NCBI RefSeq assembly: GCF_008693005.1
Contig: NZ_VXKE01000010.1
Coordinates: 62,001-126,000, forward strand
Direction: 5' to 3'
DNA from: Helicobacter canis
GTDB lineage: Bacteria; Campylobacterota; Campylobacteria; Campylobacterales; Helicobacteraceae
Length of the DNA: 64,000 bases
The notes under the pieces are model-generated. The model was not told the DNA's origin. It did no database searches and saw only the letters and a program-made list of their open reading frames with translations. The position numbers and the translations under genes were made by a program. Below are positions 8,495 to 16,472 of the stretch, piece after piece; the first letter of the stretch is position 1; every line of letters begins with the position of its first letter.

Positions 8495-10068
8495 TATTGA
8501 TACCACTTAGCTATAGGAAGCTCTGCGACAAGCACGCCCATATTTTCTTCTATACCTTTAATACCACTGCGTGCGATAGCGACATTGCGCTTATAGGCTA
8601 GCGGGAGTAGGATATAGCTTTGCGCAAGCAAATCTAGCGCGGCATTAAGGTCTTTGTGGAGCTGGGGCTCATTGGTAGCGCGGATAGCATTGTTGATATG
8701 CGTATAAATTGCATCTTTTTGTGAAAGGCTTTGCAAGAGTCCATACTCGATATGCCCCTGCTCCTGCATAGAGTAGAGATGGCTTAGCGGCTCATATGGC
8801 GCGCCCCAAGTCTGCGTAAAAGCAAGGTCAAAAGCATTGGCGATAAGGCGGTTTGCATACGCGCTAGGCTCAATACCTTTGATGGCAATGCTTATGCCAC
8901 AAGTTTTGGCTTGCGCTTGGATAATTTGCGCGAGCTTTTTTTGCGATGGATTGTTGCTTACGAAAATAAGCTCTAAGGGCGCGCTTTGTGCTATGGGCTG
9001 GGCTGGGTCGCATTGGTGTGCTGGGAGAGCAGGGAAATGCAAGGCTTGTAGTAAAGAAGTGTTTTTCACATAGAGACTTGTAGCAGGGCTTGCAAGATCT
9101 CCATAAACACTAGAGACTAGCGCGCTAGAATCTAGGGCTTGCATAAGGGCTTTGCGCGCGGAAGTAGATTCTAAGGCTTTGGCGCGTGGGTTTAGTGCTA
9201 GGGCAATGGTAAAAATAGGCGCGCTTGTGTAGGCTCTAAGCGAAGTATCCCTGCCTTGTGCTATGACATTAAACATATCAAGCGAGATGAGATCTTGCCC
9301 ATAAAGGACATCAACTTGCTTGGCTTTAAGCGCGGCAAGCTTGGCACTTGGGTCAAAGATGATCCTTGCCACTATGGTGTCAAAATACGGCACTTTGCCA
9401 CTTTGCCTATCTGTGTAGTAGGGATTTTTGCGGAAAGTTACTGCGCTAGGGCTGCTAGAGTCAAGCATATACGCCCCCGTGCCAATGGGCAAAGCCTTAG
9501 CGGGGTCTTTTTGCAGCTCACTTGGAGAGTGGAAGCGAAAGGGGCGCACAAATGCTAGCTCATTAAGTGTGAGAGCGTAGGGGTATTTGAGTGTTAGGGC
9601 AATTGTGTGAGAATCTAGCTCTTTTATAGAATCTATCGCGTGGATAAGCCCTGCCCAGCTATGGGCTTGCTTGTTTTGTAAAATTGCAGTGAAGTTTAGT
9701 GAGACAGCTCGCGCATCAAAGGCTTCTCCATTAGAAAATCGCACCCCCTTGCGCAGTGAAAATCTATAGGTCTTGCCATCTGGGCTAATGCTCCACGAAG
9801 TGGCTAGACTTGGGATAACATTGCCAGATTTATCAAGCTTGGTTAGACCCTCATAGATAAGATTTTGCGCAAGCATTGCATTTGCGCCATAGCTTTGTGG
9901 AGTAAATGTGCTTATAGGAGTTGATATGGCTATGGTGATAGTGCTTGGGGTGGCATTGGCTACTTTTATGGTAAAAACTCCCATAAATACCGATATTTGT
10001 AGTATGAAAACTAGCCAAATACGAAAGCCTAGCCACACCCTAGCATAAGTGATAAATTGTGCTTGCAC
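8494..10068 (-). CDS. nikA: Nickel ABC transporter substrate-binding protein NikA
   Basis: A 524-residue periplasmic binding protein of the SBP_bac_5 family with a hydrophobic export segment in the first ~40 residues. Several stretches read like E. coli NikA rather than DppA: LIYEGLTKLDKSGNVIPSLA, GKTYRFSLRKGVRFSNGE, LAFVRPFRFHSPS, PIGTGAY, and VDVLYGQDLISLDMF. NikA-type proteins bind Ni(II) as a chelate such as with histidine. Start is GTG with AGGA six bases upstream. First gene of nikA-nikB-nikC-nikDE, all overlapping or nearly so. A NikR-like operator lies 34-58 bases upstream. Helicobacter needs nickel for urease and hydrogenase; neither is in this window. Confidence 0.82.
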   Translation of the reverse strand: MQAQFITYARVWLGFRIWLVFILQISVFMGVFTIKVANATPSTITIAISTPISTFTPQSYGANAMLAQNLIYEGLTKLDKSGNVIPSLATSWSISPDGKTYRFSLRKGVRFSNGEAFDARAVSLNFTAILQNKQAHSWAGLIHAIDSIKELDSHTIALTLKYPYALTLNELAFVRPFRFHSPSELQKDPAKALPIGTGAYMLDSSSPSAVTFRKNPYYTDRQSGKVPYFDTIVARIIFDPSAKLAALKAKQVDVLYGQDLISLDMFNVIAQGRDTSLRAYTSAPIFTIALALNPRAKALESTSARKALMQALDSSALVSSVYGDLASPATSLYVKNTSLLQALHFPALPAHQCDPAQPIAQSAPLELIFVSNNPSQKKLAQIIQAQAKTCGISIAIKGIEPSAYANRLIANAFDLAFTQTWGAPYEPLSHLYSMQEQGHIEYGLLQSLSQKDAIYTHINNAIRATNEPQLHKDLNAALDLLAQSYILLPLAYKRNVAIARSGIKGIEENMGVLVAELPIAKWYQ

Positions 10069-10094
10069 GATAGATCCTGTGAGTGGAATGACGT

Positions 10095-10126
10095 ATTATA
10101 TTATTATTTTTTAGATATGTGTAATA
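10095..10126 (-). promoter_or_regulatory. nik promoter with NikR-like operator
   Basis: Reading the + strand, 10102-10126 is TATTATT-N11-TGTAATA. The H. pylori NikR consensus as I recall it is TATWATT-N11-AATWATA; one half matches 7 of 7 and the other 5 of 7, with the correct 11-base spacer. Directly downstream on the minus strand is TATAAT (10100-10095), a good -10 box, so a bound repressor would cover the -35 to -10 region. The nikA GTG lies about 27 bases further. Confidence 0.6.
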
Positions 10127-10149
10127 CTTGGTGCAAGCTAGAATCTAGC

Positions 10150-11826
10150 CTAGCTATCTTTAGGCAGTGTGCCAGAAGAAGGCAGTGTGCCAAGATGAGT
10201 GCGCAGCGTCTCAAGGTAGAGCTGGTAGTTGGCATTAGCACGATCTTGCGGGCGTGTAGGGTGGTGGATATGATAGCCCGCAGCGCAAAACTTCAGCCTA
10301 GCACTTCTCCCCCCGGCAAACAAAAATCTAGCCACAAACTCCCAATCTTCTGACCCGTGCCCTGTGAAGCTCTCATTAAACCCACCTACTCTCTCAAAAT
10401 CTGCTTTATAAAAGCTCATATTGCAGCCTCCAACATTTGCCTTGACACTTTTAGTGAAGCTTTTGGCACTTTTTTGGCTACATAGATAAATAATCCACGC
10501 TAGAGGCGCGCAGCGATAAGCCTTCCAGCTCTTGTATTTAAAGCTCTCTTTATACGCGCTTGTATCGCCATTAGCGCGACAGGCTAGGATCTCCTTAGTA
10601 GTATTCTCACCAAGCATCGTGCGAGAGCCGCCTAGGCAGAATCCTCTTTTGGCAAAGCGCAGATGATCCGCGATAAAGTGCGGATCTAAAATCATATCGC
10701 CATCAATTAAGATAATGTAATCTTGCTTAGCAGCATAAACACCTTTATTGCGGATCGCACTTGCGCGAAACCCCTTGTCTTCCTGCCAGATATGGCGCAA
10801 CGGGCAGGGGAAGTGCTTGGCATAAGATTCTATAAGGATTCTAGTCTCTTCCGTGCTGCCATCATCAGCGATGATCACTTCTGTTGGGAGTGGGGAGAGA
10901 TCTCGCACAGAGTCTAGCACTAAAGCCAAGCGATCTGGGGAGTTGTAAGTGGTGATGACAAGTGAGACATCGCTAGGATTTGGTAGGGGGGGGGGATAAG
11001 TAATGCCGTGGGATTCAAGCATAGCGAGATAGCGTTTATCATTGATCGCTAGGGCTTGTGGGTTGATATTACTCTCGTGGTAGATATGGTATGCCACTGC
11101 GCTAAATGTTACGCGCTTTAGCTTACCACCTTGGAGCAAAAGCCGCGCGACAAAGTCTGTATCATCTCGCCCCCAGCCTGTATAGCCCTCATCAAATCCA
11201 CCCAGCTTCTCCCAATCACTCTTATAAAAGCTCATATTGCAAGTGCGCACGACAGGCTTAATGTATGGACTCTTGCGTAGATGGCGCGTAGTTGTGGAGC
11301 GTAGGCTTGCCAAATATGCCATAAATCCTATGCGATAAGACTTAGCCTTTTTGTGTGCAAATGCTAGGCGGTAGGCTGTGCTAGGGCTTTGGGATTTGGT
11401 ATGTAGAATCTCTTGGGTTGCAGAAGCACTGAGTCCTGTCCTAGAGCCTTGCAGCACTACACCCCTTTTGGCAAATCGCAGATGATCCGCGATAAAGTGC
11501 GAGTCTAAAATCATATCGCCATCGATTGTAATGATGTAGTCTTGCGTAGCTGCGGCAATGCCCTTATTGCGACTAATGCTAACACGAAACCCCTTGTCTT
11601 CTTGCCAGATATGGCGCAACGGGCAGGGGAAGTGCTTGGCGTAAGATTCTATAAGGATTCTAGTCTCATCAGTGCTGCCATCATCAGCGATGATCACTTC
11701 TGCTGGGAGTGGGGAGAGATCACGCACAGAGTCTAACACTAAAGCTAGGCGATCTGGGGAGTTGTAAGTGGTGATGATAAGCGAAGCACCTAGAGTGGTG
11801 CTTGATAGATTCTCATTTGGATACAT
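10150..11826 (-). CDS. Two-domain family 2 glycosyltransferase from an internal tandem duplication
   Basis: A 558-residue protein made of two consecutive GT-A glycosyltransferase units. Each starts with (L/V)IITTYNSPDRLALVLDSV, carries ADDGSTDETR or ADDGSTEETR, a DGDMILD metal-binding motif, and ends with a GGF(D/N)E...G..D..F galactosyltransferase-like C-terminal part (Glyco_transf_7C type). Likely acts in lipooligosaccharide or capsule synthesis. A run of ten C on the coding strand (10986-10995) sits at about residue 278, exactly between the domains, and is in frame as written. The ORF could extend to 11925, but that would overlap the upstream reductase gene by over 70 bases; ATG 11826 lies 26 bases after it and is preferred, although no clear ribosome site is visible. 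Cytoplasmic, no signal peptide. Confidence 0.8.
   Translation of the reverse strand: MYPNENLSSTTLGASLIITTYNSPDRLALVLDSVRDLSPLPAEVIIADDGSTDETRILIESYAKHFPCPLRHIWQEDKGFRVSISRNKGIAAATQDYIITIDGDMILDSHFIADHLRFAKRGVVLQGSRTGLSASATQEILHTKSQSPSTAYRLAFAHKKAKSYRIGFMAYLASLRSTTTRHLRKSPYIKPVVRTCNMSFYKSDWEKLGGFDEGYTGWGRDDTDFVARLLLQGGKLKRVTFSAVAYHIYHESNINPQALAINDKRYLAMLESHGITYPPPLPNPSDVSLVITTYNSPDRLALVLDSVRDLSPLPTEVIIADDGSTEETRILIESYAKHFPCPLRHIWQEDKGFRASAIRNKGVYAAKQDYIILIDGDMILDPHFIADHLRFAKRGFCLGGSRTMLGENTTKEILACRANGDTSAYKESFKYKSWKAYRCAPLAWIIYLCSQKSAKSFTKSVKANVGGCNMSFYKADFERVGGFNESFTGHGSEDWEFVARFLFAGGRSARLKFCAAGYHIHHPTRPQDRANANYQLYLETLRTHLGTLPSSGTLPKDS
10646..10955. repeat. Internal duplication of glycosyltransferase gene, copy 2
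   Basis: Highly similar to 11465-11774 with a constant offset of 819 bases (273 codons); for example the stretch around 10771 matches 11590 and GATCTGGGG at 10932 matches 11751. It encodes the N-terminal nucleotide-sugar-binding part of the second domain. Confidence 0.85.
10986..10995. repeat. G10 homopolymer tract between the two glycosyltransferase domains
   Basis: Ten consecutive G on the + strand (C on the coding strand), encoding Pro-Pro-Pro in frame. Slippage by one base would remove the second domain from the product, a typical phase-variation arrangement in Campylobacter and Helicobacter surface-glycan genes. Confidence 0.8.
11465..11774. repeat. Internal duplication of glycosyltransferase gene, copy 1
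   Basis: Partner of 10646-10955 at a fixed offset of 819 bases. The two copies differ at scattered positions but remain alike enough at DNA level to allow recombination. Confidence 0.85.
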
Positions 11827-11852
11827 AATTGGATATAAGGAGTGCTTAAGAG

Positions 11853-12653
11853 TTATTTGAAAGTCGTCCCACCATCGATAACGATTGTCTGCCCTGTGAG
11901 CCAGCCACTTTGCGCAGAGTCGCATAAGAAATACGCCGCGCCAGCTAAATCCTCTGGCGCGCCCATACGATTAAGCGGGGATTGCTCTTCAACTTTGGCG
12001 CGCACTTCTGCATAGTCTGGGAAAGCACGCAGTGCATCTGTATCAATCGGTCCGCCACTCACAGCATTGACGCGTATCCCCCACTCACCAAGCTCGGCAG
12101 CTGCGTATTTGACCATTGTTTCTACCGCGTTTTTACAATTTCCGTGCCCTGCATAGTTTGGCATATAGACAAGATTGCCCGTAGAACTTAGAGAGATGAT
12201 AGAGCCACCACCTACTTCTTTCATACGCTTTGCCGCCTCTTGCGCGCCCACGACAAAAGCTAGCACCGTGGCGGTGTAAATGTTGTTTAGCCCCCTAGGA
12301 CGCAAGCGCATAAAAGGTCCAAACCCACCAGCCACACTTTTGCCATAAATAATGGCATTACTTACGAAAAAATCCACACGAGAAAAATCAGCATCAATCT
12401 TGCTAAAAAGCTCGCTATACTGCTCTGGCTCTAGCACATTTAGTGGATAGTAGCAAGCTTTAATGCCATATTTAGATTCTACATCTTTAGCGATTTTGTC
12501 TGCTTCTTCTTCGTTTTTATTGTATGTGAAAGCTACATTAATACCATTTTGCGCGAATTTATACAAAATAGCCTTGCCGATACCACGCGTAGCACCGCTT
12601 ATGACAAGTGTTTTACCCTGCATAGATTGATTAGAGCTTTGAGATTGTGTCAT
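11853..12653 (-). CDS. SDR-family oxidoreductase resembling enoyl-ACP reductase FabL
   Basis: A 266-residue short-chain dehydrogenase. The cofactor-binding motif GATRGIGKA is at residues 20-28. The catalytic pair is Tyr167 and Lys174, spaced Y-x6-K as in enoyl-ACP reductases rather than Y-x3-K of ordinary SDRs, and the following [18 protein letters not shown] closely resembles FabL. Its position next to dapA corresponds to H. pylori HP1014, which is annotated as a hydroxysteroid dehydrogenase-like protein. A role in fatty-acid elongation (NADPH-dependent reduction of enoyl-ACP) is likely but a different substrate is possible. It overlaps the dapA stop by 4 bases. Confidence 0.8.
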   Translation of the reverse strand: MTQSQSSNQSMQGKTLVISGATRGIGKAILYKFAQNGINVAFTYNKNEEEADKIAKDVESKYGIKACYYPLNVLEPEQYSELFSKIDADFSRVDFFVSNAIIYGKSVAGGFGPFMRLRPRGLNNIYTATVLAFVVGAQEAAKRMKEVGGGSIISLSSTGNLVYMPNYAGHGNCKNAVETMVKYAAAELGEWGIRVNAVSGGPIDTDALRAFPDYAEVRAKVEEQSPLNRMGAPEDLAGAAYFLCDSAQSGWLTGQTIVIDGGTTFK

Positions 12654-13549
12654 TGTTTCACCTCATAGTGTTGTAATGTCTGCTCGATGTAGCGTAGATT
12701 CTCCACGCTTGGGGCAAGCAGCGGCAGCCGATACTCTAAGCTTGGTATAAGCCCTGATAGATACATCGCTGCTTTGATAGGGATAGGATTGCTCTCGCAA
12801 AACAAAGCACAATTTATAGCATAAAGTTCATTATTTATAGCTTTTGATTCTTTAAAATTTCGCTCCAAGGCTAAGTGTGTGAGCGCAGAAATTTTATCTG
12901 GCAAAAGGTTGCCTGTAACAGAGATCACCCCTCTTCCACCATTGGCAAGTATAGGGTAGTTAATGGCATCTTCTCCGCTAAATATCGCAAAATCTTTGGC
13001 AAGTGTATTGAGCTCAACTATGCGCTCCATAGAGCCGCTGGCTTCTTTAATGGCAGTAATATTTGGCACATCTTCATAGAGTCGTATCGCCGTGCTTGGC
13101 TCGATATTTACCCCTGTGCGTGATGGGACATTATAGAGCATAAGGGGGATTTCCACAGATTCTGCCACGGCTTTGTAATGCTGATATAGTCCCTCTTGGG
13201 TGGGCTTGTTGTAATAAGGACTTACGCACAAAATCCCATCTGCGCCGCATTGCTGCGCAAATCGCGCTAGCTCTATGGCTTCGGCGGTGGAGTTGCTCCC
13301 AGCACCTGCTAGCACCTTTGTGCCACTATTTTTGCAGACACTCACGGCAATTTCTATGCACTCTTTATGCTCATTGTGCGAGAGCGTGGCAGACTCTCCT
13401 GTGGTGCCAACAGGCACACACGCATCCATTCCATAGCGGATCTGCCGCTCAATGAGAGAGATGAAGCACTCCGTGTCGATCTTGCCATTTTTAAAGGGTG
13501 TAATAAGCGCGCTCATCGCGCCACTTGGCATTTGATCTGCATAAGACAT
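12650..13549 (-). CDS. dapA: 4-hydroxy-tetrahydrodipicolinate synthase
   Basis: A 299-residue cytoplasmic enzyme condensing pyruvate and aspartate semialdehyde at the entry to the lysine and meso-diaminopimelate pathway, needed for peptidoglycan. The Schiff-base lysine is Lys168 (TAIKEASG), the catalytic tyrosine Tyr139 (LYNVPSRTG), and the GTTGES motif is at residues 48-53. Full length for the family. Start supported by AAGGAG before ATG. It lies between an M16 protease and an SDR gene, the same order as in H. pylori. Confidence 0.96.
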   Translation of the reverse strand: MSYADQMPSGAMSALITPFKNGKIDTECFISLIERQIRYGMDACVPVGTTGESATLSHNEHKECIEIAVSVCKNSGTKVLAGAGSNSTAEAIELARFAQQCGADGILCVSPYYNKPTQEGLYQHYKAVAESVEIPLMLYNVPSRTGVNIEPSTAIRLYEDVPNITAIKEASGSMERIVELNTLAKDFAIFSGEDAINYPILANGGRGVISVTGNLLPDKISALTHLALERNFKESKAINNELYAINCALFCESNPIPIKAAMYLSGLIPSLEYRLPLLAPSVENLRYIEQTLQHYEVKQ

Positions 13550-13552
13550 ACT

Positions 13553-14857
13553 TCACTCCTTTTTATCGCATAAAATAGCCACGCTTAGCGTATCGTCTAA
13601 GAAATACTTTTGTGCCACGCGCGTAAGATCTGCTAAAGTCAGCTTGCTAAACTCCTCTTCATAGCGCAAAAGTGGGGCTAAATCTTCGCGCACCAAAAAC
13701 GCCCCAAAAAGTCCAGCTACAGAGCTTGACTTCTCTAGTGAATACACAAAGCTTGCCTGCATATTACGCTTGGCAGTATCTAGCTCTTCTTGCGTGATTT
13801 GCCCCTGCTTCACGCGCTCCAAAATAGCTAGAATCTCCTTTTGCAAGGTTTTTGCCTGCACTTTTTCATTCCCCGCTGCCATAATCATAAACACCCCAGA
13901 ATCCTTAAGCCCCATAGCCGAAGCAGAGACTTCGCTAGCGAGATTGCGCTTATCTACTAGCTCACTATCAAGCAAAGCGGACTTCCCGCCACTTAGCACT
14001 TCTGCAAGCGCGGAGAGCGCGATTTGATCAGTATGAGCAAAGTTTGGAATCTTATAGCCCATAATGAGCCACTCAATTTTGGTAGGCTTTTTGACAATCA
14101 CTTCGCGGTAGCCATCTTGCTCTGGCTCTTGAATGCGGACTTTTGGGGGAGTCTTTGTGGCATTGATTGAGCCAAAATGCTTGCTCGCAGAAGCAAAAAC
14201 CCTTTGTGGATCAATATCGCCCGCTACAACTACGACAGCGTTATTTGGCTGATAGTAGTCATCATAAAAATCTCTAATGTCTTCAATCTTCCAGCCTAAA
14301 ATATCACCCATAAATCCAATAGGTGTCCAGTGGTAAGAATGATGCAAAAATGCGGTGTTAAAAAAGCGGAAATACAAATACCCAAGCGGGGAATTATCCG
14401 TGCGCCAGCGTCTTTCTTCTGCGACTACCTGCCGCTCTGGCTGGAACTCCTCATCTTTTAGCGAGAGATTGCGCATAAGCTCGGCAAAAAGCCCTAAAGA
14501 AGTGTCGATATGCTCTGCGCTTGATTTGATGAAATAGCGCGTGTAGTCAAAACCTGTGGAGGCATTATCCACGCCCCCAAAGCCTTTGACAACCTTATCA
14601 AACTCCCCTGCTTGAAGGTTTTTAGTCGATTTAAAGCTTAAGTGCTCAAGCATATGCGCTATCCCGCTCTTGCCTAAAGTCTCATTCCTAGAGCCGACTT
14701 TATAGAAAATATCGCTCTCAATCACACCGCTGCCATTATCCATAGGGATAACGACAATCTGCAAGCCATTATCTAAAGTCTTTTGCTCATATTTTGGTAG
14801 CACGCTCTTGCCCAAGCTTACACTCATCAACACTCCTAATAACAATACAAATCGCAT
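13553..14857 (-). CDS. M16-family zinc metallopeptidase, exported
   Basis: 434 residues with a short signal peptide (MRFVLLLGVLMSVSLG). The inverted zinc motif HxxEH is seen as HMLEH with the following SFKS, plus a downstream glutamate region (VVAEERRWRTDNSP) typical of the active half of pitrilysin-type enzymes. A C-terminal inactive-type domain follows. Probably cleaves peptides or misfolded proteins in the periplasm. It corresponds to H. pylori HP1012 by position (pyrD-protease-dapA). The gap from pyrD is 13 bases. Confidence 0.9.
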   Translation of the reverse strand: MRFVLLLGVLMSVSLGKSVLPKYEQKTLDNGLQIVVIPMDNGSGVIESDIFYKVGSRNETLGKSGIAHMLEHLSFKSTKNLQAGEFDKVVKGFGGVDNASTGFDYTRYFIKSSAEHIDTSLGLFAELMRNLSLKDEEFQPERQVVAEERRWRTDNSPLGYLYFRFFNTAFLHHSYHWTPIGFMGDILGWKIEDIRDFYDDYYQPNNAVVVVAGDIDPQRVFASASKHFGSINATKTPPKVRIQEPEQDGYREVIVKKPTKIEWLIMGYKIPNFAHTDQIALSALAEVLSGGKSALLDSELVDKRNLASEVSASAMGLKDSGVFMIMAAGNEKVQAKTLQKEILAILERVKQGQITQEELDTAKRNMQASFVYSLEKSSSVAGLFGAFLVREDLAPLLRYEEEFSKLTLADLTRVAQKYFLDDTLSVAILCDKKE

Positions 14858-14870
14858 AGATTCTAGCTAG

Positions 14871-15932
14871 CTACAAATCCGCACCAACTGCCTGTGCAAT
14901 GGAGTCAAACCCATCGGCTTTAAGTAGAGCAGCGAGCTCTTGACTCATCTTCGCACAAAGGCTTGGACCCTGATAGATAAGCCCTGTATAAACCTGCACA
15001 AGTGAAGCTCCAAGCCTGATCCTACTGTATGCTTCTTTAGCGTTAGCGACCCCACCCACGCTAATAAGTATCGCGCTTTTGTGAGTTTTGTGCAAAGTTT
15101 TTGCCAAAGCAGCAAACATCTCTCTACTCTTCTCACACAAAGCAGCCCCACTAATACCGCCGTGCTTAGGATTGGCGATCAATGAAGTGTCCGTAGTTGT
15201 ATTTGTAGCGATAATCCCACTCGCACCAGAATCTAACGCCTTAGCGCACACACTTAAAGCAGAATCCATATCCATATCCGGGGCAATTTTTAAAAATAGC
15301 GGCTTTTGTGTCTTTTGCCGCGCCATAGTGAAAAGAGATTCTACGAACTTTTCATTCTGCAAATCCCGTAAATTTGGGGTGTTTGGTGAAGAAAGATTGA
15401 AGGTATAATAATCACCAATGTCCAATACATCTTCTAAAGTTTTTTGATAGTTTAGCGCGGCGTCTTCTTCATTGATTTCTTTATTTTTGCCAATATTTAT
15501 GCCAAGCGGGATACAAAATGGATAGAGCTTCTTAAGCCTTGTGGCAAACGCGACACTACCTAGGTTATTAAACCCCATAGCATTTTGCAAGCTTTCTTCA
15601 CTCTCGTGGCGAAAAAGCCTTGGCTTTGGATTTCCACTTTGGGGGATTTTAGTAATTGTCCCAAGCTCCAAATGCCCAAAGCCAAGCCCCACAAGAGGCT
15701 TCACATACTGGGCGTCTTTATCAAAGCCAGCTGCTAGACCGATAGGATTATAAAACCGCAAGCCTAAAATCTCTTGCGCAAGGCTTTCATCACTATAGCC
15801 ACCAAGGCGCAGTAGCATATCATCGCCAAATGGTAGCGCGCGCAAAGCTCGCAAAGACTTTTGCGAAAAGTGGTGCATCTTCTCTGCATCAAACTTAAAT
15901 AGTAATGGCTTTAGTCGTTGATAAATTTCCAT
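14871..15932 (-). CDS. pyrD: Dihydroorotate dehydrogenase, class 2 (quinone)
   Basis: A 353-residue FMN enzyme of pyrimidine synthesis that oxidises dihydroorotate to orotate and passes electrons to menaquinone at the inner membrane. The N-terminal extension (LLFKFDAEKMHHFSQK) is the amphipathic membrane-contact region of class 2 enzymes. Conserved parts: NPIGLAAGFDKD, ELGTIT, NAMGFNNLG, the NLSSPNTPNLR active-site loop and VGGVANAKEAY for FMN phosphate. Start has AAGGAG upstream. Full length. Confidence 0.96.
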   Translation of the reverse strand: MEIYQRLKPLLFKFDAEKMHHFSQKSLRALRALPFGDDMLLRLGGYSDESLAQEILGLRFYNPIGLAAGFDKDAQYVKPLVGLGFGHLELGTITKIPQSGNPKPRLFRHESEESLQNAMGFNNLGSVAFATRLKKLYPFCIPLGINIGKNKEINEEDAALNYQKTLEDVLDIGDYYTFNLSSPNTPNLRDLQNEKFVESLFTMARQKTQKPLFLKIAPDMDMDSALSVCAKALDSGASGIIATNTTTDTSLIANPKHGGISGAALCEKSREMFAALAKTLHKTHKSAILISVGGVANAKEAYSRIRLGASLVQVYTGLIYQGPSLCAKMSQELAALLKADGFDSIAQAVGADL

Positions 15933-15944
15933 ATATACTCCTTG

Positions 15945-16472
15945 CTACTTGACTTCATCATAATGCGAAGCAGCTAAATGCTGGTAATGCAGGGCTGATG
16001 ATAAGCATTGAGCCACCTCATCATCTCGCAAAGGACGGATAAGGCGCGCAGGATTGCCTAAAATTAAGCTTCTGGGGGGGAATTTCTTCCCTTGTGTAAC
16101 AACACTTCCAGCCCCCACGATACTCTGCTCGCCAATTTCTGCCATATCCATAATAATCGCGCCCATACCAATGATACACTCCGCGTGGATATGACAAGCG
16201 TGGATTATGCAATTATGCCCGATGGTAACATTTTCATCAATGATTGTGCTGCCATCAAAGTCCTGTGTCGCATAGCCGATGTGAATGGTGCTATTATCTT
16301 GGATATTGCTGCCATCGCCAATGTGGATTCTAGCTCCATCAGCGCGGATTACACTTCCATACCACACACTAGCATTTTCACCGATATGCACTTCACCGAT
16401 AATGGTAGTCTGCGGTAAGATTATGGCACTTGCAGCGATTTTTGGGGTGTGTCCATTAAAGCTAGCGATCAT
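15945..16472 (-). CDS. Gamma-carbonic-anhydrase-like hexapeptide-repeat protein
   Basis: 175 residues forming a left-handed beta helix from hexapeptide repeats (ENASVWYGSVIRADGARIHIG). Zinc ligands typical of the gamma-carbonic anhydrase/YrdA/PaaY group are visible in the stretch IGHNCIIHACHI. Catalytic activity of such bacterial proteins is often unproven. The start ATG overlaps the ppk stop (TAATG), so it is co-translated with polyphosphate kinase; it sits between ppk and pyrD, which are neighbours in H. pylori. A run of seven G occurs at 16074-16080 within the gene. Confidence 0.85.
   Translation of the reverse strand: MIASFNGHTPKIAASAIILPQTTIIGEVHIGENASVWYGSVIRADGARIHIGDGSNIQDNSTIHIGYATQDFDGSTIIDENVTIGHNCIIHACHIHAECIIGMGAIIMDMAEIGEQSIVGAGSVVTQGKKFPPRSLILGNPARLIRPLRDDEVAQCLSSALHYQHLAASHYDEVK

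Noticed and set aside
10057..10353. Open frame on the + strand over the nik promoter
   Set aside because: It runs antisense over the operator and the glycosyltransferase end, with no ribosome site and no recognisable protein.
16074..16080. G7 run in the gamma-carbonic-anhydrase-like gene as a phase-variation tract
   Set aside because: Seven is short for slippage, the residues are consistent with the family, and the frame is intact.
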